DNA of 64,000 nt from positions 24,207,843 through 24,271,842 of the forward strand of contig OZ026838.1 of the NCBI GenBank assembly GCA_964023205.1, read 5' to 3'. How positions within the stretch are numbered: the stretch's first letter is position 1; the number at the start of each line of letters is the position of its first letter. Both the position numbers and the translations under genes were made by a program. This DNA is from Lutraria lutraria (taxonomy: Eukaryota > Mollusca > Bivalvia > Venerida > Mactridae). Positions 1 to 12,700 of the stretch are shown piece by piece. Under the pieces are notes generated by a model. The model did no database searches. It was not told the DNA's origin and saw nothing but the letters and a program-made list of their open reading frames with translations.

Positions 1-35
1 CCCATTTTGAAATTTGTTGCGTTAAATTTCCACCT

Positions 36-1094
36 TTGATCACAGGCTACCGGCATGTGATAACAGCAAAATAAAGTTTCAGCATATATATATTATAGAG
101 TAAAGGTATAGAAATCCTGGGCTCAGAAATCACATCCAGTCATGTTCATCAAGGTCCTGTTGTAACAATTCTGAACCGATTCTTAAAAGCCTGGTCTTTT
201 CGACGCAGAAATAATTTCTCTGTAACTACCATCCACTCTTATATCCATATATTGCTCTGAACTGGAGCAACAAGCCCTTCAACCTACAAAAAGTACTACC
301 CGCCATCGATGTGACCTAAGTTTGTTTTCATTAGCTACAGAGTAAATTTCTTTATTCCTTCGTGATTTCATACCCACTCCGGTGTAAATCGAAAGAAAAT
401 CAAATTGTTTATCAATCACCGCCGACAAATAATTCAATTGATGAATACCTAAGGCATTACGATTCAATATTCCACGCTTTCGTCCGATTTCGCTTCTCAG
501 CTGCCATGATCGCATAGTTTAAACGCGGTACCATTTTCGTGCCATTCCGGGACGGTACGTGTCAACGATTGGTCAAAGTCGGAGGTGTGGCAACCTTCAC
601 CTTTAGCAGTCATTTTGCCAAAGAGAGTTTAAATCGTCAAATAATGAATCGTAATGCCTTAGATATCCATCAATTGAATGATTCGTCGACGGTGAGTGAT
701 AACAAATTCGATTTTCTTCAGATTTACACCGAAGTGGGTATGAAATCCTGAAGGAATAAAGAAATTTACTCTGTATCTAATGAAAAGAAACTTAGGTCAC
801 ATCGATGCCTAGTGGTACTTTTTGTAAGGTGAATGGCTTATTGCTCCAGTTCAGAGCAATGTATGGATATAAGAGTGGATGGTGGTTAAAGAGAAATTAT
901 TTCTGCGTCGAATAAGACCAGGCTTTTAAGAATCGGTTCAGAATTGTTACAACAGGACCTTGATAAACATAACCGGTGTGATTTCTGGGCCCAGGAGTTC
1001 TATACCTTTACTCTATAATAGATATATGGTGAAACAAACATTATTTTATTTTATTTTGCTATTGTCACATGCCGGTAGCCTGTGCCTTTGATGG
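36..1094. repeat. Large imperfect palindrome (inverted duplication of about 450 bp)
   Basis: Two arms in opposite orientation, about 36-475 and 641-1094, read as near-identical sequence when one is reverse-complemented (roughly nine bases in ten agree by eye), separated by about 165 bp of unrelated spacer. The outer ends share the string ACAGGCTACCGGCATGTGA. Each arm holds a related open stretch in inverted orientation (minus 279-515; plus 539-751), sharing FDFL.IYT.VGMKS followed by RNKEIYSV; the plus copy has a stop after MKS. I do not recognise that peptide. It could be a foldback element or two inverted copies of one element; family unknown. Confidence 0.85.
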
Positions 1095-2310
1095 GCATGG
1101 GTCGTGAGAAAATTTGGGGGAAAAATCACTGACAGTACGAACATATTCATTCTTTACATAAATGATCTACCTCTGCATGTAAAAAATTCTTCGATTGATA
1201 TGTTTGCAGATGACACTACTATAACTGCACTTGGTACATCCATTAATACTGTCTGTCACATTCTACAAACTAGCCTTGACTCTGTGGATGAATGGTGTCA
1301 AAGGAATTCAATGAGACCAAATCCTCAGAAGACTAAATCAATGATTATCTCACCTTCAAACTCTATCTACAGGGCACTTAATACAAGCAATCACCATAAC
1401 CTGCTTTTACAAAATCAGAACATTGATTTTTACTGAAGTCGAAAAGTTGTTAGGTGTCAATGTTGACCACAAGTTAAGCTGGACCATCCAAGTTGAAAAC
1501 ATCCTTAAGAAATGTAATTCTCTGCTGTATCTACTTTTGAGAATAAAACAGTATCTTAGTATACACATGCGAAAAATATTCTTCAATGCTTATATCTTGC
1601 CACACCTTGATTATTGCTGCACTATCTGGGGCAATTGCGGTGATGAATTATTAAAGAAGTTACATAAATTTCAGAAAAGAGCACCTAGATTAATTCTAGA
1701 CAAGCCTTATGATGCACCAACTCCTACCTTATTCAATGATCTGAAATGGATGAAAATACAAGACCGTATCTTCTATAAAAAAGCCATTTTTGTCTACAAA
1801 TCCTTAAATAATATATTTCCTGAGTACATGTCTAACCTGTTTATCGAAACTAATAATGCATCCTTAAGATCTCACTCAAACAATACTCTCTACGTTCCAA
1901 AACCTAGACTTGAATTCTGCAGAAAATCTCTTGCATACTCAGGTCCAAAAATCTGGAACAAAATACTGCTAAACATACGTCAATCCAGTTCACTGAATAC
2001 TTTCAAAAACACATACCTCACTTGGTTTTACTCTGGTGGACAAAATAATGTTTCTTAGTAAATAATGTCACATTTATTTATTATCATGTTACTTTGTCAC
2101 ATTATATGTTTCATGTCAGTTTTTGAAAAATGTCACATTTTTCTTCCAGGCACACGTACATGTATTCCGAAATGTATTTCTTTTTCAGGATCATAATTTT
2201 TTATTCCGTATTTTCTTGTGAACATGTACTTGTGTTAATCATGCAACATAGAGGCTCACAGTGAAGACTGGGCTTGCCCAACTGTGTTGCCTCTTTAAAT
2301 AAAGTCATTA
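1095..2310 (+). pseudogene. Truncated, frameshifted non-LTR retrotransposon reverse transcriptase
   Basis: The 3' part of a LINE-type polymerase. From about 1146 the frame reads ILYINDLPLHV and then the active-site block FADDTTI (equivalent of F/Y-x-DD), followed by the thumb region. A frameshift near 1425-1435 breaks it; the next frame (to a stop at 2058) continues with LLGVNVDHKLSW, ILPHLDYCCTIWGN and KLHKFQKRAPRLIL, which are typical of the C-terminal region of jockey/CR1-like invertebrate LINEs. The 3' end carries a polyadenylation-type hexamer and a short ATT microsatellite near 2300-2317, as LINE tails often do. The 5' half (endonuclease, early RT blocks) is missing. Dead copy; the clade is not fixed. 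Confidence 0.85.
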
Positions 2311-2317
2311 TTATTAT

Positions 2318-2820
2318 TACATATGTTGTATGGGCTGTTTGTCATTAGTCTTTATATTTCTTTTGATAAAACAAAAGGTTGTTAACTGTTATTTGCTTTG
2401 GATGTTATATTGGTTATGGGATGGAGCTAGTTAAGATTATTTCTGATAGAGACACCTAGGTATTTAGAATGTGATCGGTTGACCTGAGTTGGACATAACA
2501 TAGAGTGTATGGGTAGATGACAGGGCTTAAAGAGGGTTACCCCCACCCCCCATCCCCTACCCTGATGAATCTGCTAGTGATATTAAATTTTATAGTTCAT
2601 TGTCTATAATACTGCATATCAAACATTGCTTTGTCATCAGATACTTTGCTTTTCCTCATCCTATTACATTTACACCTGATAAACAGTTCTGGATTAAAGT
2701 ATGGTGGACTGATTTTTTTCCTGTTGGTTATTTGTGTTGTCCCAGAGGAACATTTCATCTGTGTATGGCACTTTGTTTGTGCTTAATAATGAGTTAATTC
2801 ATTCATTTTTCTCCTTTCAG
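2318..2820. other. Non-coding stretch upstream of the first CENP-C coding exon
   Basis: No gene recognised. The last bases before 2821 are a pyrimidine-rich tract ending in CAG, so this is probably the 3' part of an intron in the 5' UTR. The promoter and non-coding first exon of the CENP-C gene are therefore expected upstream, perhaps beyond the mobile elements or outside the window; I could not place them. Confidence 0.5.
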
Positions 2821-3706
2821 ATGTCTTCCTACAGGGGTAAAAGATTTGTTAATCCATTAAGCAAGAAAATTGGCAGGTAAGAAATATATCTTGCCTATGC
2901 ACTTAATAGTAAAATAATTTAAAAATGATCAAATTTAAACTTTATATGATGTATTCATTTTTATGTGTTGAAATTGATGTAATTCTGTGTCTGTGACTGT
3001 TGATGATTGAAAGAAAGTACATCTTAGTCAATGACAATTGGAACAGTTTTATTCTAAATAGGTAATTATAAAGTCTTGTAGGCCAGAAGTTATGTGCTGC
3101 TTGTAAAAATGGGCAGGTCTGTGTGATAATAGCAAAGGACAGGATTCTCTTTTACTTATGTGTGACTAGAGCACGGTAGAGTAGTAATATAAGTGCAGGG
3201 ATCAAATTTATCTTTTTTTTCACTTGCAAAAAAATGCAAGTGGCATAAATTGTTACTGGCTAAAACCCAGGTAGGACTGGCAATACTAACTATTATGTTA
3301 GTTTATAAATCTGATTGTTAATTGTGAAACAGGGATTAATGAAAGGTATAATTATCGTAGCAGATGTATAAATAGATTCTTAATTTTACATACAGATTCT
3401 GATGTGAAAATCTTGAATTCAAAACTGGAGTCACGATTTTTTTCAAGTTCTTAATTTAGGCACTCGCAATCTGAAAAAGCAACTTGCTTTTAGCAAGTTA
3501 GCGAGTGTTAAATTTGATCCCTGAAGTGTATATAATGTATTTCTCAAAAAACAGTTTTGTAATTTATTTATTGTCAAAAAGTATACATTTTTATATCAAT
3601 GGACTTTTATATTGTAGGCGTACTGGAAAAAATTTTCTTGCTGGCAAAAATATTCGTCTTAAAGATGATGGTTTTGAAAACTATGATGATTATTTCTCTG
3701 AGTCAG
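2821..3706 (+). other. CENPC: CENP-C N-terminal module, copy 1 (exons 1-2)
   Basis: Exon 1 is 56 nt, exon 2 is 89 nt, joined by a phase-2 intron and ending in phase 1. They encode residues 1-49, with SYRGKRFVNP, KKIGRRTGK across the junction, and DGFENYDDYFSES. In vertebrate CENP-C the extreme N-terminus binds the Mis12 complex, and the Arg-rich start followed by an aromatic/acidic patch here resembles that region; the assignment of function is inference. Confidence 0.75.
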
Positions 3707-6700
3707 GTATGTTATTTGGTATGTTTGTATGACATGTATGCAAAAAAATTATCATGAAAAGTTTAATCATTTCATATGTCAAGCATGACATGGGAATTTC
3801 ACAGTCTGATTTTGATTATTTTTCAAACCAAGTTAGTTAACAATGGTGACAGGTCATTGGTGCTTTAAATTTATTCTTGAATTTTAGTATTTTAATGTAC
3901 TTCTGTTAGCAGTCACCTCCAAATAATGACCACCCTGTGAGTAAAGGCTATTTAAAAACATCTTGAATATTTAGAACAAAATGATCCCTGAATAAAGGTC
4001 GCCCAAGGATTTTTCATGGGGGATTTTATAGCCGAAATTCGGTCATATTCCCAGTGGAAAATAGTGTCTTTTTTTCCCAGTTCACACAGACAAAAATTCC
4101 CAATAAAAAAAGGAACATTAACATCACTATTGGTAGTAAATACCTAATTCTACAACTGTTCTATGGGAGATTAAGAAGAATAAGTTGAACATTGCAAATT
4201 TGTAGTTACACAATACTTTTTCCCAATTTTAACACTGAAAATTCCCAATCCCAAGGGTATAAGTCATATTCCCAAAATACTGAAGAAAAAAAACTGCCAC
4301 CTGTCAATAAAGGTCACATTTTGTTGTTCCAAAGGCTGGCCTTTATTCACAGGTTTGACTAGTATATCACTATTCAGAACTGAGAAGGCCCACTGTAACA
4401 TAAAAAAAATGGATGTACTATATTTGTTTGACTGAAATGTGTGTTATATTTTAGATATGGACATCACCAAGGAAGTTTCTAGACTTCATGGTGTTTCAGA
4501 AGAATCAGAGTCCAATGATTCTCAGGAAAGTAAGGAGAACCATCGGCATCCATCAATGTCTAATATTTTGACTGGTAGCGGAAGTAGCACAATGTTGGAC
4601 TCTAAAGCTGACAGCAGATATCACAATTCACTGTCACAGAGTGTGCCCAACACAACTTATAATTCTACATTTGGACATTCTACACTCTCCCAGTTGGATC
4701 AGGTGAGAAAGTGAATTATTTTGTTTTACTTGCTTATTTCTGACTTTAATGCTTTTTAGTAAGTTTTGACTTAGTTTAGAAATAAGGAAGTCAGCATATT
4801 TGCTAGTTGTTGCACAACACAATTTCTTTATCTTTATTACTGTCCTTTAATTTGTCTGTATATTTGCATGACTACTGTATATGTAACACTGTCTTTGCTA
4901 ATATTTTGACTAATTCTTAATGTGCTGACAAAATAACATACATAGTTACAACATGGTAATCTTTTCTTTTTGTTTAAGGGAGGACGCCCAATCGGAACAA
5001 AATTTGGATGGTTGAGAAATAAGAAGATTGGAAGGTATGAACAATCCAAAAGGAAAAATTGATTCAATTGGAAATATTGCTTGTTTCATTTTGTTCAGAA
5101 TAACTATTCCATATTAAATGCAGTTCATACTTTATTTCATATTAAGAGATTGTGTTTTTTAATACCATTAATAATTTTTGTGTATTTTGACCACTCATAT
5201 CTGTATTCAAAATGTTATTTTTCAGGAGAACTGGTAAAGATGTGACAGCCAACAAACAAATCAGAGTTGATGAGGACGGCTTTGAAAACTTTGATGATTA
5301 TATGTCAGAGTCCGGTAACTAGTGTTTTTCTTCTGCAACTTAATTTGATTTATATGCCTTAGCTTAAAGTCCCATAAGCATATAAATGCATAAGTCGTTA
5401 TAGTTTCTGTTTGTTCTATAACAGAGGAATCCCGTGTATTTTCCTCCCGCGCATACTTTATAGCAAGAAAAATGTTTCCAAAACCAATATCGTATTTTTT
5501 TTCAATATCATTGAAGTAAATACTATTTATAGTACTGCTGTTTTTTCTTGCAGTCAAGTAATGCACATGTCGTAAAGTGACGTCATGCGCTGTAAATATT
5601 TCAAGTTTATAAAAGAAAAAATCACAATGAAATGAGTGTTTTTAGAAGAAAAAGGGCTTGTTTCGTCAGTAATAATTATCTTGGAATAATATCAGCAATT
5701 GAATGTTTTTGCATATTTTTTTTCTATAGCAAAAAGCTAATGGGACTTTAAGTATATGACTTTTATGTTCATTGTAAAGCTGTTTTGTGCATTGTTCTTT
5801 AAAGTCTGAATATTTTGTGCTTTGATCATAAATGAAATCCAGATGTTTAAATCTAAGATAGATGTCTACTAGTTTGCTCAGGTGTGGCTGTTTCTATTTT
5901 TAGGAATTTAAGACCAGTACACTTTGCTTTTAACTTGAGGTCGTGAATGAATGTATTTAGTCATGATAAGAAAAGAATCTTGACATTCTTGGAATTTGGG
6001 GGGGGGGTAAAAACTATTTATTTATTTTAAAAAAAAAAAAATTTCAGATGTGTCTACAGTGTCATCAAGGCTTAGTGTTTCAATGCGATCTGGACGACGA
6101 AGTTTTCACTATGTATGTATTTAGTCTCAATTTGCTATCTGTCCTTTTAGTATTAATTTTTCTGTGGTTAACAATTTGTATGCCGATTTACTTAATGTTT
6201 TGGATAAGATATTAATGATCCTATATCTTATGATTGTATCTTGTTTTGGTAATTTGATGGAAATCAAATTAACAGGTAATCCGTATATATCATTAATGTA
6301 ACATTTTATTCTTAAGGCAAGCATACGATCAAGCTTAGCACAAAGTGAAGTTCACTCACAAGAGGAAGAGTACACTACAGGTATTTATCAGACCATATGA
6401 TCAAAATAAGTTGGAATGATTTATTTGCTTGATTTAATCATATAATATTGTCTTCATAATTTAATACATGTATAAATAAGAATGGACAGTTTTATGTTTC
6501 GTTTTATTCTGAGATTAGTTCAGGATTCCGACTTTAACCATACTATAATGATGTAAGCATATATGTAAGCTATAAGAATTAATTATACCCCCAGATATGA
6601 AATATATGGGGGCTATATTGGATTCACGCTTGACGGTCGGTTCATGCGTCTGTAGACACAATGAAACTTCGCAGAAGTGATCAGTAGTAAGACTAGTTGT

Positions 6701-9700
6701 GCATTCATTAACCAGGTTTTGTTTGGATTAATTTTCACTGGGTTGTAGCACTTTGTTATTTATACAGTATATACAATAGGCAAATTTTGTCCGGACTATT
6801 TCTCAGCAACTACTCATAGGAATTGTGATAAGTGATAATTGAATCAAAGTGATAAGTAGTTTGCAAAGTTCCGCAGTAAGTTTTGTACTAGTCAATTTTT
6901 AATGAGTTGTGGCCCTTTGTTCCTTTTTATGTAGTGTGTATTTAGAAATTGTTCAGGATATTTCTCTGCAACTATTTGCAGATATTAAAAAAAGAAAAAG
7001 TGTTATATTTCCCTTGTAAACTAAAATGTAACATCACTGTCAGGACAGCATCTGGGGGTATTCATCATCTTCAGTGATAGCTCTAGTTTCAATTGCAGGG
7101 TTACTTACCTGAACAAAGATAATTATGTATTTTAATTTCAGATGACATCAATAGTGAAGAAAGCCCTGGTGTTGAATTGTCTTATGTGGATGCTGAAAGT
7201 CAGAAGAATGTAGCAGAAGATGATGATGGAGTGGAAAGTGAAAATTTAGATGAGGAGGATCCTGATCCGGTTGAGCTATCAAAAACAAATAAATCTTTAG
7301 TGGAACAGTCTGAATTTTCTGGTATTGAAAATCGTGAAGGCGACAGAAATACTGGTGTGGTGTCAAAAAGTATGTTATACAGTAGGACATCTAGTAATCA
7401 TACTGCTGCTGATGGTAGAAGGGAGTCTAAAGACATAACCAATGCACAATCAGTTACTGCTGAGCAGGAAGAGGGAAATTCTGAAGAAAATGAAGAAACA
7501 GAAAGTGATGAAGAAGATGCTACAAAAATGACTGAGACAGGGGACAGCAGTATGCAAAATGATGAAACTGAAGAAACTGCTGTTAAAGATAATGATTCTC
7601 ATAAAACAAAGATTTCTCATTCCCGGAATAGTTCAAAATCTAGTTCAAGAAATGCCACTAATAACGTAGATACAGAGATTCATGAAAGAACTGATCCTGA
7701 AGAAGATTGCGTGGATGCAGATTCTGTGGATGATTTTAACTCACACTCTAATGTAGATAACAACAATTACCATAAATCTCAGTCCGGTACAAATATTGAT
7801 GTCGCTGGAAATCTAAGTGGTTCAATAACAAGGCTCGAAGCTCCTGCATCAGTGGTCAGCTTTGATAGAACTCGTAAGAGGTATGAACTCTACTCTGAGG
7901 TATTGGGTAATCCTTAAAAATATTTTGTTAGCGGTAACACTACCTACTCACCTACTGGCCCCTACCCAACCTGGCCTCTCAGGATTTTTTTTCATTAAAA
8001 AAATAGCATTCTGACATGTATTTTGGGTACAATATAAAAAAGAAATTTTAAAAAATATCTTTCCTACCTACCTACCCACTGAAAATTTTCTGGGTTGGGT
8101 TATTTTAAGAATGGCCTTGTCACCAAACTTCATTCTTTCTTACCTAAAAGTTGAAACATTTTTATCTGAATTTAGATATATATGCATAATTGAGATGAAT
8201 GGGTGAAATCTATAAAAATGAAGGACCTAAATTTACAGATCTTTTCATCATGAAAACTAGTCACCAATTCTTATTTGTTGAAACAAGTTACTTTTCTAGT
8301 GGCTCAATAAATTATGCTATTGTTAATTTTATTTCAGATTATCCTACTCAGCTCTTGAAAAAAGTGACGAGTCCATTCAGAAACACCGTAAAAGGTATAT
8401 ACATTGTTTTGGTAATCAACTTTATGACTTGAATATTATTTAATTGATGCCTTTTTGGCATTTCTAGTTGCAAGATTGCTAGATTTGATGTTTAATATGT
8501 ATTTTCTAGTAGTTTATTTGATGTTTAAGATATTAAGCTATGCCTATTCACTAATATAGTATCAACCTGTGGAACTCATAGAATTTCATAAGTGAATGTT
8601 AGCTTAAGGGGTTCCTACTGATTGACCTTCTCCTGACTAGAGACGGAAATATATAATTGCACTAGTATGTCGGCTAATGTTGCAATTAATTTCTACAGGA
8701 TAGAAGAGGCCAATGAGGAACTGAAAAAGAGAGAAGAACCATTTTCTGAACCATCAAAGGTAGCTGGAGAGTTTCATGTTATATCTTCAGTCAGTGGTGA
8801 CACAGTTAATCATACTGATAAGAACACTGATGATAATGATTTTATGTGTCTGTCATCTAGGCCTTCTAAACTTTACACTTCTGATAAAAATGTAGAAGAA
8901 AGTGATGATGAATCAGATGATGATATTCTTATCATGGATGATGTGAAAAAGACATTTACTGCTCATGAACAAGTGAATAAATCTAAAAACAAATTACCAG
9001 GTGAGAAAAGAATTTCAAACTCTATGACAGGGAAAGATGATCTTAGATCTGAAAAGTCTAGATTAGTAAAATCTGAAACAAAGAAGAGAAAGTCAACAAA
9101 AGTGTCAAAAAATAGACGAAAAACCACTCATGATAACATTAAAGAATTGAACGAAAATTCACAAACAATTATAACAAAATCAGTAAGAGGAAAGAGACAA
9201 GCAAGGTCAAAGCATGATTCTAAAAATATAGTGAATGAGGAAGTTCAGCTTGAAATAAATGAAGTGGAGGTGTCTCATCCTGATGAACAGGCTGTGGAAA
9301 CTGATAATGACAATTTTTCACCAGATGACCATGCCATTATTGAAAATGAAGATCATGATGATGAAAATCATTTGAAGACTAGTGAAAATAAGTCTGTTGA
9401 TAAATCCAGAACCAAAGGACGTAATAAGAGAATTAGTACTAATTCAAGTAAGAAATTAAGTAAGACAATGAGTGATAAGAAAAAAGAGAGTGTTAATAGA
9501 GGAAAAAGAAAAGGCCAGAAATATAGTAATAGTGATGTTAACACAGATGTTAATGATGAATGCTCTGCATTTGAAAGTTCAAAAGAAGTGTCAAAAGACG
9601 GTGTTTTAACAAAGTCAAAAAATAAATCAAGGACAATAAAAAGGAAATCTTCATCGGATGATGTACCTGACAGTTCACCTAAAGTCCTTAAAAAATTAAA

Positions 9701-12700
9701 AGCAAATGTAGTGTCAAAGAGGTCTAGAAAAAGTACGAAAAGTCAATCAACATCATCTGAAGATGATCATCAGCAAGCAGTTTCAAATCCAGCCACACCT
9801 GTGCCAGAAACATTATCTTGTAAGTTAGATATTGTTGAAAATTGAGTATTGCAAATGTGCTTGAATTTACTGACATTGCTATCTGCATGGGATGTTTAAC
9901 TGACAAACATCGATACAAAATCAATCATTCATTCAATAAGTAAAATACATCATTGTATAATATTCTTTGTACATCTAAAACAATTTGCTGGAGTTTTATG
10001 TGATAGATACAAGCCGAAAACTGTCCATTATGTAAAATATTAAAATGTCTGAGGCACGTAGCGCCAAAGACACTCCAATAGTTTACATAATGGTCAGTTT
10101 GAGGTTTATATGTAACTTAAATCATTTCGATAGGATTACACAATTCATTGACCATGACAATTTATCATTCTTAAAGGCATCCGTCAACTTGATCATTCTA
10201 GTTCCCTATGAAGATCAAATAATTCATATTAATAATCTTTCCTATTTTTTTAGCTCACCTGATTCATCAGGTGAGCTTTTAGGATCGGTGAATGTCCGTC
10301 GTCCGTCCACAATTAGTTTGTTTACACTCTAGCAACCGCAACTCTTTACGAATCTTGATTAAACTTGCTCACAATGTATATGGCCACAATGTCTCGGCTA
10401 AGTTCGATTATGGGCAAAATCTGATAATAACTTCTAGAGTTATGGGCCCTTGAATTACAAAATTTGTTATATTTAGCTTGTTTACACTCTAGCGCCTTCA
10501 TTTATTAACCAATCCTGATCATATTTTCAGTAAATGTGTATAACCAAAAGATCTTGAACAAGTTCGATTATGGGCAATATCGGACCAGAACTTCAAGAGT
10601 TATGTGCCCTTGACTTAGAAAATTTACTATATTTGAGTTTGTTTACACTCTAGCGCATTCATTTATTCACCAATCCTAATCATATTTTCAGTAAATGTGT
10701 ATAACCAAAAGATCTTGGACAAGTTCGATTATGGGCGGAATCGGACCAGAACTTCAAGAGTTATGCGCCCTTGACTTTGAAAATTTGCTATATTTAACTT
10801 GTTTACACTCTAGCACCTACATTTATTCTCCGATCCTAATAATATTTTCAGTAAATGTGTATAACTAAAAGATCTTGGACAAGTTCGATTATGGACGGAA
10901 TCGGACCCAAACTTCAAGAGTTATGGGCCCTTGATTTTGAAAATTTGCTATATTTTAGCTTGTTTACACACTAGCGCCTTCATTTATACACCGATCCTAA
11001 TAATATTTTCAGTAAATGAGTATAACCAAAAGATCTCGAACAAATTCGATTATGGGCGGAATCGGACCACATCTTCAAGAGTTATGGGCCCTTGACTTAG
11101 CAAATTTGCTATATTTTAGCTTGTTTACACTCTAGCGCCTTCATTTATTCACCGATCCTAATCATATTTACAATGAATGTGTATGACCTTATGGTTTTGG
11201 ACAAGTTAAGTTATGGGTGGAATCGGACCACAACTTCAAGAGTTATGGACCCTTGGATTAGAAAATTTGCTACATTTTAGCTTGTTTAACAGTATTATAC
11301 CTTCATTGTTGGTTTTGATCTCAAAATCTACGTAAAAATGAGTTTTATGAGATGGAAACTATATTACCTGGTCATTGATTATTGGCCTTGGTTCTCAGGT
11401 GAGCGATAAAGGGCCAATGTGGCCCTCTTGTTATAATACACATTACTCATTAAAAGTCACTAAAGAAGACCATTGGCTTTAAGAAAGTAGCAGGGATCTA
11501 TTTTCTTGCATTATTATGGCCAGATAAAATAGCGTGTTAATTTAACTGCTTTTAAGCCATTACGGCAGATACCTTTAAATCAACTCTTCAATCGCACTGC
11601 TCGGGTAGCACGAGGAATGTACATTTTATTCAAACCTGTGTGCATCGACTCTTGAAAGCAATGTCATTCCTACATATTCATTTGTTGGGAATTTGGTTTG
11701 TAAAACAGTGTGGAACAATGTGGAAGATGTGAATAGGAAAAAAACTGTTTATGTAGGATTTCCGTGTAACACTTTTGTTTGATTTGATCAATTGATTCTT
11801 CATATATATTTTGTTATAATAGGATGATTATAACGCAACCGGTGCAGGGCTTAACACGCAATCTCCTGCTTGCAAGTCAGATGCTCTACCAACTGAGCTA
11901 ATCGGGTTATTAATATTACAGCCAATTCATAAATACAAGTACAATGTACAGTACTGCTACATTCATCCTACTGTTATATTCAAATTAATTTATCGCGACA
12001 ATCAGAGGTATTTTTAACTAAACTAATCTTTGCTCCATTCTAAGAGTAGTATTCCAAGGTTGGTCTCACATTCATGGCACCAAAGGTAATAGGAAGAGGA
12101 AATTAATGTACCCGATGCGGGGCTCGAATCCGCGATCTACTAATTGCAAGTCAGATGCTCTGCAAACTGAGCTAATCGGGCAGTTAATAGAACAGCCTGC
12201 TTATAAATACGAGTACTATGCTACAGTACTGCTACATTTTCATTAAAATCTTAAAAAAGACCATGGACTTTTATACATATATTATACAAGTCCTTCACAA
12301 GACTCATAAGATATATTTATTTTCAGATCATTAAAGCATTCGATATTCTTATGCATGCATCGTTTTTAGTGTCCAAATTTGAGTTGCAGTCCAATATGTC
12401 GACTACACCCCAATATTACAAAAAATAACGGACAGCTGTCCATCGAGAGCGATCCATTCCAGTCACAGGAATGATTTAATTATTGTTAAGTGTTGCCTTC
12501 TAACAGCTAATGTTCAAAATTTGTTTGTTTCAGGTTCTACTCATTTTGGCAGTGGTGTGTCTTTTAGAGTGTCCAGGAGATCTGAGCTTCTTGAGAATGT
12601 TGGTTCTGGTTATATTGGTAGGTGCCTCAGCATCTTGATACTACTATTTTTGAAAAAAACTAGGTAGTTCATAAATGATAATTTTGAAAATTAATGTTAG

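Noticed and set aside
7148..7390. Minus-strand frame opposite CENP-C exon 8
   Set aside because: Shadow of the real plus-strand coding exon.
9820..9845. CENP-C ending at the in-frame stop after exon 10
   Set aside because: A consensus donor (GTAAGT) lies at 9820, and the CENP-C motif and cupin exons continue downstream in correct phase.
11834..12182. Two functional tRNA-Ala genes
   Set aside because: Copy 1 has a degraded T-arm; copy 2 has mismatched stems; both share flanks like members of a repeat family.
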